From NCBI GenBank assembly GCA_037447655.1, contig JBBHKE010002480.1, positions 255,482-319,481 of the forward strand: a DNA stretch of 64,000 nucleotides, given 5' to 3'. The DNA is from Zygnema cylindricum. Its lineage: Eukaryota; Streptophyta; Zygnematophyceae; Zygnematales; Zygnemataceae. Position 1 is the first letter of the stretch. Each line of letters begins with the position of its first letter. The notes under the pieces are model-generated. The model was not told the DNA's origin and ran no database searches. It was given only the letters and a program-made list of their open reading frames with translations. Positions 17,806-26,120 of this stretch are shown piece by piece. Position numbers and translations under genes: made by a program.

Positions 17806-18612
17806 TGTTGTCTTTTTGGAAAGCTTTCAGTCTCAGAGCAGCGCAGCAGCGCAGCAACTATACAGACAGCAGCGCAGCTGCTATATGGAAGAGCAGCCCA
17901 GCAACAGAGCAGCGCAGCAGCGAAGCTGCGACACAGACAGGACAAACGCAGCTGCGGTTACTTTGGTTAAGATCCGTACGGACAACGCAGCTGCTACTAT
18001 CTTGGATATGATTCGGTGCAGGACACCGCAGCCGCGGGTGATGTAAATGTGATCCGGTACGGGACAACGCAGCTGCGATTGATATGAATCTAGTCAACGG
18101 ACGAGATTCATAAGAGTATCACAAGTGACTTAGCCGACAAGTATTTGTACAAACACTTAATCTAGATTCTGAGTAATATTGACTGTACAATGATAGATTG
18201 GGTTGGCACGATCAAGGACACGTAGATCTCAGTAGGTGGGTTGATTTTGGACGTACCTCTCAAGTACACTGTTATCGGCGGTAGAACACCGAAAGTATAA
18301 GACTTAGGACTTAGAACATTTTTATGTATCCAGACTTCCAAGTAGTAAAACTGCAGACAGTTTTTGGGAAACTTCTAAGTATTATATCTTGAGTGTTGTT
18401 GGGTCAATTGTGCTGAAACTTTGGGAGTTGTCAGTGTTTATGCTACTCTATATTCTGATAGAGTTTTGTGAGGTTTGAATGCTTGTATAAGAATTGGTGA
18501 GCACTTAAGAACAGCTGGTTGGTAGGATTCTTGATAGCTTCTGAGAGTGTATCATGTCTACTTCTACTACTACTGCTGCTCCTCCAACTGCACCGGTTGT
18601 TGTAGAACAACA
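17806..18612 (+). repeat. 3' LTR of element C
   Basis: 807 bases, a near copy of 12700-13555 with a shorter AGCGCAGC tract. It ends at CAACA followed by the target duplication GGACC. Confidence 0.93.
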
Positions 18613-18919
18613 GGACCAAGTAGGGGCACTGAAGGAGGGGGTAGGGAAGAAGAAGTCAATGTGGGGCCAAGTAGGGGCACTCAAGGGGGGGGTAGGGAAG
18701 AGGAAGTCGATGCGGGACCAAGTAGGGGCACTCAGAGGAGTACAGTGGAGCCAGCCGCTTTTACTCCGGACACCGAAGAAACCAGACGAGAGGCAATTTC
18801 TAATCAAAAAGAGAGAGAGTTGGGATGGAAACCTTCTTACCGTACTCGCGGCACATGTGACAGTGGAAGGTGTTGGGCAAACATGTATTTTTGTTTTAAA
18901 TGTTTTGGGTGGATATTAA
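18554..18919 (+). CDS. Chimeric frame: LTR-encoded Gag leader fused to host sequence
   Basis: Because the gag ATG is inside the LTR, the 3' LTR supplies ATG plus about 20 codons (MSTSTTTAAPPTAP..EQQ), which run out of the element into host DNA and stay open to 18919. The host part is read in a different frame (DQVGALKEGVGKKK) from the original exon (GPSRGT). Whether it is expressed is unknown; it would be a by-product of the element's layout. Confidence 0.4.
   Translation: MSTSTTTAAPPTAPVVVEQQDQVGALKEGVGKKKSMWGQVGALKGGVGKRKSMRDQVGALRGVQWSQPLLLRTPKKPDERQFLIKKRESWDGNLLTVLAAHVTVEGVGQTCIFVLNVLGGY
18618..18869 (+). pseudogene. Host protein exon, 3' part, with 17-residue repeats
   Basis: Continues the frame of 12527-12699 after removal of C and one GGACC. 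It shows further copies of a repeat with GPSRGT and GGREEEV (51-bp DNA unit), then a charged segment (TEETRREAISNQKERE) and WKPSYRTRG. It probably ends at the donor GTGTTGGG (18870). I do not recognise the protein family. Confidence 0.55.
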
Positions 18920-19032
18920 GCAATTTTGAACAAATTTTTATCGCACGAATGTTTCATGATTGTGTATCGTTATTTTTTTTTCATTATTTTTCAAATGATA
19001 TAGAATTGTTTTCGGTGATATGATTTCATTTA
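18870..19032 (+). other. Probable intron
   Basis: A T-rich stretch between the host exon and the first recombinase-like exon. The acceptor could not be fixed. Confidence 0.35.
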
Positions 19033-19218
19033 CCAAAATGGTGGGCTAAGCAAGAAGCCATGTTTCGTAAAAAAAATGAGGATTTTCTAGACTACATCCA
19101 AAGAATTAAAGGGACAAATTTGGGAGATAATGGGCCGAATGTGGACATACCTTAGGAAGACACTATAGTAATACAAGTATTGTCGGTAGATGCTTTTTAT
19201 AGGGCCCATAAAGAACAG
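19033..19218 (+). pseudogene. Ndc10/Crypton-type tyrosine recombinase, N-terminal exon with stop
   Basis: The frame reads WWAKQEAMFRKKNEDFLDYIQRIKG and, after an in-frame TAG at 19153-19155, LSVDAFYRAHKEQ up to a GT donor (19219). The pattern of a fixed-length helical stretch followed by a (T/V)DAY-like motif fits the N-terminal core-binding part of this family (LS..TVDAYV..I). The stop suggests the gene is dead, unless the exon is spliced differently. Confidence 0.5.
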
Positions 19219-19439
19219 GTACATTGGGCCATGGTTTTTTATTTTTACAAAACGAAGTAATGCACCTTAGTGTAAAACATGTTGACATGAAAAAGAGTTG
19301 TAGGGAAATTGACAAAAATTGTTGAAGAGAGGGAGGAAAACAATACGGGTTATAATTTTGTGTAAGAAGAAATTGTAACATTGCATGATAGAAGTGTTTA
19401 TGTTGTTTTTTTACTTGCAAAAAAATGGCTTTTTACAAG

Positions 19440-19861
19440 CAATGTTGAAAGCATTAATTTTTTTTCAAAAATATCAGTGTAGAATTTTAAAAATTCTAGA
19501 AGAAGATATCGCAAATGGACCTGAAACAAAAGTTATTATGAAAGGAAAGATTCGACAAACTGGCGTGAGGTGTAAAAGCGAGTATTTGGATCAGCAATCA
19601 GGAGCTGTAACTCATGGTTACAATGGGAAGCAGCTTAAGGAGATGAGCAGAAAATGGCTCGATTCATGTTCGACAATGGGTTTTTTTCACAATAACATAC
19701 TAGCTCGTAGTGTGACACTTCTAACTCATTTTGCTGCCGCAAGGGGAAACAATGCAAGGGATGTGAACCTATGTGATTTGTTTTTGATGGAAGTAGAGAG
19801 TGTAGGTCCCACCCAGTGTCACATGTTGGGATTTTTAGACATGACCGGCAAGACTAACAAG
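19440..19861 (+). pseudogene. Tyrosine-recombinase-fold exon (Ndc10_II-like), catalytic box I
   Basis: Contains HGYNGKQLKEMSRKWL, then LARSVTLLTHFAAARGNNARDVNLCDLF and VGPTQCHMLGFLDMTGKTNK. In this family (CBF3 subunit Ndc10 domain II, related to Crypton recombinases) the same order occurs: a GY(T/N)..EL motif, a helix with the box I Arg, LxLxDLF, GPTPC and GKTNQ. It ends at donor GTGCTT (19862) in phase 0. The start is uncertain; an AG at 19438-19439 is possible, but the phase with the preceding exon does not fit. Confidence 0.68.
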
Positions 19862-19966
19862 GTGCTTTAACTTTTTCTCTTTGAAAATATTAAATTGCAT
19901 TGCACGCACAACGTTATTTTTTAAGGCTTGTATCCACTAATTGTGCGAATGTTATTTATATTGCAG

Positions 19967-20115
19967 AATGGCCGGAAGGAGCATTTCGGTGTTATCCGAA
20001 ATAAGGAATGGGACGTTTGTCTTATCGGCGGGATCGCTATCTGGATGTTGTACCTATTCCACATGAAAGGAGGCACGGGATGGGGATGCCTCGACTTTTC
20101 TTCGAGAGAGTCCTG
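19967..20115 (+). pseudogene. Tyrosine-recombinase-fold exon 3
   Basis: Follows acceptor TTGCAG (19961-19966) and ends at donor GTAACA. In phase with the preceding exon it continues GKTNK with NGRKEHFGVIRNKEWDVCLIGGIAIWMLYLF, matching the family segment in which a basic patch is followed by R..D..LCPVGALALYLF. The length of 149 leaves 2 bases, which the next exon completes. Confidence 0.7.
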
Positions 20116-20254
20116 GTAACACTAGGGAACTTTACTTCTAAAGTCATTTGTTTTGTAAACTTGAATGCGTATTTGTAATCCTGTTTTCAGTGATAACAAC
20201 CTTTTCTATATGATATACTTTTGTATATCATATACATTTGTGATACCCTGTCAG

Positions 20255-20419
20255 GTATGATATTTTTCTATTCCCAAAAGCTTCCGACAACGAAAATCCT
20301 TTGGACTACCATTCCCACCTTAAGTTGATACAGGCGATGTTATTGAGTTTAGAAATCAAATCCAACCCAAAGACACACGCAATGCGATGGTCAGGAGTAA
20401 GGGCAGCTGAGAGCAAAGG
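20255..20419 (+). pseudogene. Tyrosine-recombinase-fold exon 4, catalytic box II start
   Basis: Follows acceptor CTGTCAG and ends at donor GTGAGT (20420). It encodes YDIFLFPKASDNENPLDYHSH and ends NPKTHAMRWSGVRAAESKG, giving the H-x-x-R of box II (His-Ala-Met-Arg). The phase continues correctly from the previous exon and into the next, so three consecutive junctions agree with GT..AG splicing. Confidence 0.72.
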
Positions 20420-20525
20420 GTGAGTACATCCCCGTTATTTTGACCTGCATTAAATTATAGAATATGAAGGTAATAATTGTAAATGTTTTGTTGTTTATAA
20501 CTTTGGGTAACAAAATTGTGAATAG

Positions 20526-20709
20526 GGCTTCTGAAGCGCATATTGCCCGCCTTGGGAGATGGGTAAACTCCCATATGTACCTCTCTTACCTCACATCGAT
20601 CCCCTTCGAGGTCTTATTAGCACAAGCTGGATTCGAGGACGGCAAAAGCACTTACCTTGTACTCCCAGATCGTGTTGAAGTCCCCTGATGCCTTATTCGA
20701 AGTACATTT
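20526..20709 (+). pseudogene. Tyrosine-recombinase-fold exon 5, box II end and catalytic Tyr, truncated
   Basis: After acceptor GAATAG it reads ASEAHIARLGRWVNSHMYLSYLTSIPFEVLLAQAGF. LGRW and the Tyr in SYLTSIP are hallmark positions of the family; together with H-x-x-R and the box I Arg the catalytic set appears complete. A stop TGA at 20686-20688 falls where the second copy (21713-21861) has a Glu codon, and the LTR fragment D cuts in at 20710. Confidence 0.72.
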
Positions 20710-21712
20710 TGAAATTCTATGGGCTCCATTGCCCACAGAATTCGCAGATCCAAAAGAAGCTAATCTAGATAGTGCCGACTCCAAGTTGATATAAACCCAA
20801 ATAAATGATCCCTTGACAATAAGAACTCCAATATACCTTCACCCCTGTGAAGAGAAGACCTTCTGTGTGCTCAGTTCCACCACAAAATGCAAAGCTTCAA
20901 TATGTGTTTTGGACAATATTCCCCACTTTGACTTTCCCACTGAATAAGTGCCACCCTGGCACGCAAAGACTCTGACCGACTACACCCTTGTGTAGCTTAG
21001 ACTCCCCTGAGTCCGCAGCAAAAAGAATCACTGAATTTGCTCACCCGAGCAGTAAGTTATGGCTGGTCAAAGATGACCTTTATAGTTACAAGCTCTCTTA
21101 GAGAGAGAGGTACCTAAATATTACTAAGTCTCGGTCTGCCTACTCACGACTACCTACTATTAAACCCTAGTCCAATAGGAACACTATAAAGTACAAGAAG
21201 GTACAATGGGCGATGTACTTATTGTACAACCATTGTACAACAAGGTCTACAAGGTGAGACCTGTCATATCGGAAGCCATGGTTCCTCCTCCCATCTTCTC
21301 CGGTATCAAATAATGTGGCGCCACGTGGCACCGCGTGACGCTATATCCGTATGCCGCCAAAAAGCTCACTTCGCGTGGCGGCTATAATGCCGGCCGTCCG
21401 ATCAAAACATATTTTACACGGTTCAGATTCGCGTACATGCAGAAATTGCTCCTTTTGGTTAGTCTGCTGTTAATTAGCTGTTTCGTTATATTTATAGATT
21501 TATGAAACCCGTCACGTGTATCGTTTCATAAGTAACTTAATGGATAAGGCGTTGGTCTATTTAGTAGCCTACAAACCCCGGTTCAAATCCGGCCGGCGGC
21601 AGAATTTTGCTAAAACTAGTAAAATACTTTCTAATTCATTCTTCCTCCTTCTAGATGATGCGGCAACCATGGCGTGCCTTTGGTCCTCTCTTTCTCTCTC
21701 TTTACATTCTAA
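20710..21712 (-). repeat. LTR fragment D, related to the LTR of B
   Basis: Starts TGAAATTCTATGGG and then shares AGATCCAAAAGAAGCTAATC and much of the following 500 bases with B's LTR. The far end (the loop side of the hairpin and the LTR terminus) is missing; exon sequence follows directly. The orientation is minus, as for A and B. Confidence 0.82.
21528..21608 (+). ncRNA. tRNA-gene-like module in LTR fragment D
   Basis: The clearest of the set. TTAATGGATAAGGCGTTGGTCT is the D-arm region of an arginine-type tRNA; then a B box GGTTCAAATCC (21580-21590) with 4-bp T-stem pairing (CCGG/CCGG), and TTTT at 21605-21608. The 5' acceptor strand does not pair with the 3' side (CCGGCGGC), so a functional tRNA is unlikely. 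Confidence 0.55.
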
Positions 21713-21861
21713 CGATCCCCTTCGAGGTATTATTAGGACAAGCTGGATTTGAGGACGGCAAAAATACTTACCTTTTACTTCGAGATCGTGTTGAAGTCCA
21801 TGAATGCCTTATTCGACGTACATTTCCATGGGCGGACGACGCTCTCGAGGATATTAAAGAG
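21713..21861 (+). pseudogene. Second copy of recombinase exon 5 end
   Basis: Repeats 113 bases of 20597-20709 with no length change and about 13-15 substitutions, then continues with ECLIRRTFPWADDALEDIKE to a donor GTAAGT (21862). It lies immediately right of LTR fragment D. Confidence 0.7.
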
Positions 21862-22019
21862 GTAAGTCATCTATTTTCAAGGAAAAAAAATGGGGACAAA
21901 ATATAGAAAGAATAAAAATTATGTAAGAGAATAAAAAATAGGGACTACAACTTAATTAGAATAAGGGTATTGTAGGGTTAGGGTCAAAGTGTGATGAAGG
22001 TGGGAAAACATGCAACAGC
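21862..22019 (+). other. Probable intron start, A-rich
   Basis: GTAAGT donor followed by A-rich sequence; no coding signal. Confidence 0.4.
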
Positions 22020-22265
22020 GGCGGCGAAGTGGTGGGGGTGCCGAGGTTGGGGCGGTGGTGAGGTGTTGGCGGTGGCGAGATGGCGGCGGTGGTGACGTGG
22101 TGGCGGTGGCGAGGTGGCGGCGGTGGTGATGTGGTGGCGGTGGCGAGGTGGCGGCAGTTGTGACGTGGTGGCGGTGGCGAGGTGGCGGCGGATCCAAAGT
22201 GGCAACGGTGCCGAGGTGGCGGCGGCGCATATATTTGAATTTGAATATATGCGCGCCAAACTATT
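22020..22265. repeat. 34-bp G/C-rich minisatellite and hairpin
   Basis: About six copies of a unit of GGTGGCG, GGCGGTGG and TGACGTGG words (22020-22200), followed by a hairpin of GCGCATATAT with ATATATGCGC (22225-22255). Frames across it are repeat artefacts. Confidence 0.75.
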
Positions 22266-22692
22266 TGGATCGCCACGTCGATTCGACTTGCAGTGTACGC
22301 CAAATTGTACATTTGCGAGCGTCTCAGTTGAATCGCGATGCAATTCGGCGTCTAAGTCGCAACGTGAAACGATGTAAATTTTTTTTACGCGATTCATAAT
22401 GAAATGTAGGATGTGACGTTTCGTGCGAGCGGTTCAATTGAATCGCAATACAAAATGATTCATTACGTCACATGTCGTGAGAGCGTTTTGTTTCAATCCC
22501 AACGCCAAATGAAATTAAATTTCGTACATGATTTTACTAATAGTTTAGTACTAATACAAGTACCAATACCCTACGCCAACTTTCGTAAATCAGTTCCGTT
22601 TCGTAACCCTTCGTAAGTCACAATGGTGCCTTTAACATTCTTACTCTCTCTATTCACCTGTCTTTTTCACTTTGACATTTTAAACAGCCGCC
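22266..22692 (+). other. Noncoding, degenerate GCGAGCG-type repeats
   Basis: Three loosely similar segments (about 22310, 22425, 22480) share a GCGAGCG-like start and TTGAATCGC. A pyrimidine-rich leader precedes the ATG at 22693. Confidence 0.35.
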
Positions 22693-23085
22693 ATGGATTT
22701 TCCATCCAAACGAACCACACGTCCACGTAGCAATATTTCACGCAACACTATTCCACGCCCTGAACAACAAAACAAGGAAGAAAAAGGGGAGGAAATTGCT
22801 ATGCAGTTAGTACAAGGACAGCCAGAGAGGATGAGAGGACCTCCTTCGATACCCTTCGAATTTGAATATGATTTTCTAGAGACATTACATACTTCCAATA
22901 GCAAGGAAGATGAAGTTTATGAGCCATCCGAACACTCTACAGAAGAATCCATCGTCAACCGAGATGATCCATCCCAGGACGCTACTTCTTCAGAGCACAC
23001 CATGGAGGGGGACTTGAAGGTCGACAAATCGAAGAAGAGGCCTCTACAGAGGACAATTAATCGACCGAAAGTACAGAGGGGCTAG
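22693..23085 (+). CDS. Unrecognised acidic/basic protein, N-terminal exon
   Basis: ATG in a strong start context (GCCGCCATGG). The 130-residue product is hydrophilic: a basic N-terminus (FPSKRTTRPRSN), an acidic middle rich in Glu and Ser (EDEVYEPSEHSTEES) and a basic end (KSKKRPLQRTINRPK). I do not recognise it. The hydrophilic, disordered style resembles the host exon at 12527, so it could be the first exon of a second gene of the kind. Confidence 0.5.
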   Translation: MDFPSKRTTRPRSNISRNTIPRPEQQNKEEKGEEIAMQLVQGQPERMRGPPSIPFEFEYDFLETLHTSNSKEDEVYEPSEHSTEESIVNRDDPSQDATSSEHTMEGDLKVDKSKKRPLQRTINRPKVQRG

Positions 23086-23093
23086 AAAAAGTT

Positions 23094-23360
23094 GTGTATG
23101 AATGTGGGGACGAGGTGTTGGGTGTTGCTTTTTCAGGGTTTCCTCAGAAATTAGGGTTTACAATAGTGCATGGGAACGAAGAAGTGTTATCGCCAATCAA
23201 CCATAGGCTAGAGGAACCAAATTGGCTCTTCCCTCACCTGAAGGGCAATATGATGCCATGGACGCATATTTTCTCCACCCCTCTCACTTCATTCACCCTT
23301 GGGATTGGCCTCCACACTGGAGGTATTATAATCCTGGAGGGGTTCGGGCCTCAAGCATAG
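23094..23360 (+). pseudogene. Unrecognised frame following 22693-23085
   Basis: An 88-codon stretch opening at GTG, in a different frame (VYECGDEVLGVAFSGFPQKLGF..). It could be a frameshifted continuation or an exon. No family recognised. A third frame nearby (about 23365-23485) continues for about 40 codons. Confidence 0.3.
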
Positions 23361-23639
23361 ACGACCTACGCCGGAACCCTTAACCATTTTTTCTGACACG
23401 CCCACACATCCCACTTGGATGTACATGTCGACGGATGACAATAATACTTCCTTCGCGGCATTCGTATCGTTCGACATCACAGATATCCGACTCTAATTGA
23501 TTAGACACTGAAAGGGTGTCTATACATTTGATATTCGTGAGTTTTTCAGGGTACACCATATTTGGGACCCACGACTGAGTGGCATTCTCCGCCACTGTAA
23601 GAAGACGCAAGAGGTCCAATATTATATAAAAAAGAGGGA

Positions 23640-23930
23640 GAAGGTATTAAAGTGCATTAGGAATTTTAGGAGGGAGGAGTTTGAAATCTGCCTCCGAGAT
23701 ATTTTTAGGGTTCCTCAACCTAATCCGGCATCGCAACCGAGGAGAGGAAGGGGTCCTCCACCGAAACCGGCACCACACCGACGGGAAGGCGATATATCGT
23801 TCGAATATTTACTTCTAAATTTCAACGAAATCCAACGAGAAGTCGTCCATCTTCGTGGAGAAGTCGTCCATCTTTGGCGAGAAGTCATTGAACTTCGACA
23901 ATCCATTATCCAAGAGGACGGAGGAGAGGA
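23640..23930 (+). CDS. Unrecognised exon-like frame with coiled-coil repeat
   Basis: Reads REEFEICLRDIFRVPQPNP, then a Pro/Arg-rich segment, then heptad-like repeats REVVHLRGEVVHLWREVIEL that predict a coiled coil. It then enters the purine-rich tract. The coding status is uncertain. Confidence 0.35.
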
Positions 23931-25330
23931 TGGTAGGGAGGGAGGGATAGAGGGAGGGAGAGAGGAAGGGAGGGATAGAGAGGGAGGGAGATAGAGGGAA
24001 AGAGAGGGAGGGGGGGGTGGAAGTAGGGGGAGGGAGGGAGAAGGAGAGGGAGAATGGGATGGAGAGAAGGATAACAAAAGAAGGGGTGAAAGAGGAGAGA
24101 AAGGGAGAGAGAGGGGGGTAAATGAGGTGGAAGAGGGAGGAAGTGAAGGAGGGACAAAAGGAGAGAGGGAGGGGGAAGAAAATGGGGAGGTAGCGGATGA
24201 GGGGGGGAAGGAGAGGGAGGAAAAGAGGGAGGGAGAGAGGGAAGGAGAGGAAGGTGGGGAGGGAGGGGAAAGAGGGAGAAAGGACGAGAGGGTATGAGGG
24301 AATGACGGAGTGGGAGGGGATGAGGGAGGGTTATTGATGGGGCCGGCAGAGGAGGGGGGTGATATAAAGAGAGATAGAGAGGGGGATGGAGGAAATGGGA
24401 GAGAGGGAGGGAGAGTGTTCAAGAGGGGAAAATGGGGAAAAGGGAAAAGGGGGAAGGGGAGGGAGAAAGAGGCCGAAGAAGGGAAGGGAGAAGAGAGGGA
24501 GGAAAACGGTGAAAGGGGGAGAGTGGAAGAGATAGAGATGGAGAAAGGGGGAGAGGGGGAGAGGGAGGGAGAGAGGGAGAGAGAAACGGAGAAAGATGGA
24601 GAGTTTCAGGGAGAATGGGGGGAGGGAAGAGGAAGAGAAGGGGGTATGGGAAGGGATGGAAGGGGAAGAGGAGGGAAGAAGAGGGGGGGAGGGAGAGGAA
24701 GAAAGAGTTAGCGGGTGGGAGAGAGGGAGGTGGAGAAAGAGGAACGGAGGGAGGAAGGAGGGAAAAAATTAGGAGAGGGAGGGAGACAGCGGGGTGGAAG
24801 GGAGGGGGGAATTGGTGGGACATATGGTCAGATTGGGGGGAAGGAGGGACGGAGGGAGGGGGAAAAAATTGGAGGAAGGGGGGGAAAAAATTAGGAGAGA
24901 GAGGGGGACAGCCGGGTGGAAGGGAGGGGGGAATTGGTGGGACATAGGGTCAGAATGGGGGGAAGGAGGGACGGAGGGAGGTGGAAAAATTGGAGGAAGG
25001 GGGGGGGGGGAATTGGGAGAGAGAGGTGGACAGCCGTGTGGAAGGGAGGGGGGAATTGGTTGGACACAGGGTCAGATTGGGGGGAAAGAGGGACGGAGGG
25101 AGGGGGAAAAAATTCGAGGGAGGGGGGAAAACATCGGAGGGAGGGGGAAAAAATTGGAGGAAGGGGGGGAAAAAATTAGGAGAGAGAGGGGGACAGCCGG
25201 GTGGAAGGGAGGGGGGAATTGGTGGGACATAGGGTCAGATTGGGGGGAAGGAGGGACGGATGGAGGGGGAAAAAATTGGAGGAAGGAGGGGGGGGGAATT
25301 AGGAGAGAGAGGGGGACAGCCGGGGCCGAG
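23931..25330. repeat. 1.4-kb purine-rich tract with 122-bp tandem repeat
   Basis: The plus strand is almost wholly A and G (GGGAGG and GAGAGG words). From 24785 a unit of about 122 bp recurs, marked by GACAGCCGGGTGGAAGGG at 24785, 24907, 25030, 25192 and 25315; one spacing is about 162. Frames here are Gly/Glu/Arg or Ser/Pro low-complexity and are not counted as genes. Confidence 0.85.
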
Positions 25331-25339
25331 GCTGCCACG

Positions 25340-25570
25340 TTGCCACTTCGCTGCCGGTTCGTCGACGTCGCCATATCACTGCCGGTTCGTCGCCGTCGCC
25401 ACTTCACTGCCGGTTCGTCGTCGTCGCCACTTCACTGCCGGTTCATCACCGTCGCCATATCACATCACTGCCGGTTCATCACCGTCGCCACTTCGCTGGC
25501 GGTTCGTCACCGTCGCCACTTCACTGCCTGTTTGTCGTCGTCGCCACATCTCTGCCGGCACATCGCCACA
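25340..25570. repeat. About 30-bp minisatellite (CACTGCCGGTTCGTC)
   Basis: Around seven to eight diverged copies containing CACTGCCGGTTCGTCG and CCGTCGCCA. Abrupt switch from the purine tract. Confidence 0.8.
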
Positions 25571-26120
25571 TGAACATTGAGGTGTAGTGAAAGGGATGAA
25601 AGGAGTAAATGAAAAAAAAGGGTGTAGAGAGAGAGCGCGCAATAAGGATAAAAATGAATTTAGTATCAACATTCGTAGAATTCATATAACTTGATGATTT
25701 TGGTAAACTTTATACCATATATTATAATCTAGTTAGTATGGAGAAAGAGAGTAATTTTTTGTAGATCCCGTAGGTAGTTTGTAGAAGATAAAGAAATATA
25801 GATATGTTAAACTGTTCCCACGAACTTTACTGTGACTACCACCTTTGTACCACATTTGTGGTCGTGATATAATAAAAACACCTTTTTGTTGCATTCCATT
25901 CGATATTTTGAAAATTGATTTGCTCTGTGAATGGATTTCAAAATAGAGGGAGAGAGAGGTTTATTGACAAGTAATTACACTTTATTTTCAATGAAATTGT
26001 TTTGTTTTATGGGTTTTCAATTTTTTTGCAAATATTTAATCTCTCAAATATTTAAAACATTATGTTGACCCATCATGCGGTATTTTTGAAATATTCTTAA
26101 TTTATGTTTTCATTTTTTGA
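25571..26120. other. A/T-rich, no gene seen
   Basis: Low-complexity A/T-rich sequence; possibly an intron or the 5' flank of the next exon. Confidence 0.4.

Larger units (their letters stand above)
12700..18612 (+). mobile_element. Ty1/copia element C inserted in a host exon
   Basis: A full-length element: 5' LTR 12700-13555, primer site 13556 onward, Gag, protease, integrase, reverse transcriptase/RNase H to 17719, polypurine tract 17796-17805 and 3' LTR 17806-18612. Exact target duplication GGACC at 12695-12699 and 18613-18617. The LTRs differ mainly in the copy number of an AGCGCAGC repeat; outside it I count about seven differences in some 650 bases. The coding region nevertheless carries several stops and at least two frameshifts. 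Confidence 0.95.

Noticed and set aside
21528-21608. A functional tRNA-Arg gene
   Set aside because: D-arm and T-arm look right, but the acceptor strands do not pair, and the module lies in an LTR and recurs in other LTRs.
22693-23085. Assigning the 130-codon frame to a named family
   Set aside because: Strong start context but only disordered, charged sequence; no motif supports a name.
24310-25573. Long Gly/Glu/Arg and Ser/Pro open frames
   Set aside because: They arise from A/G-only sequence, are open on both strands and several frames, and show no domain.
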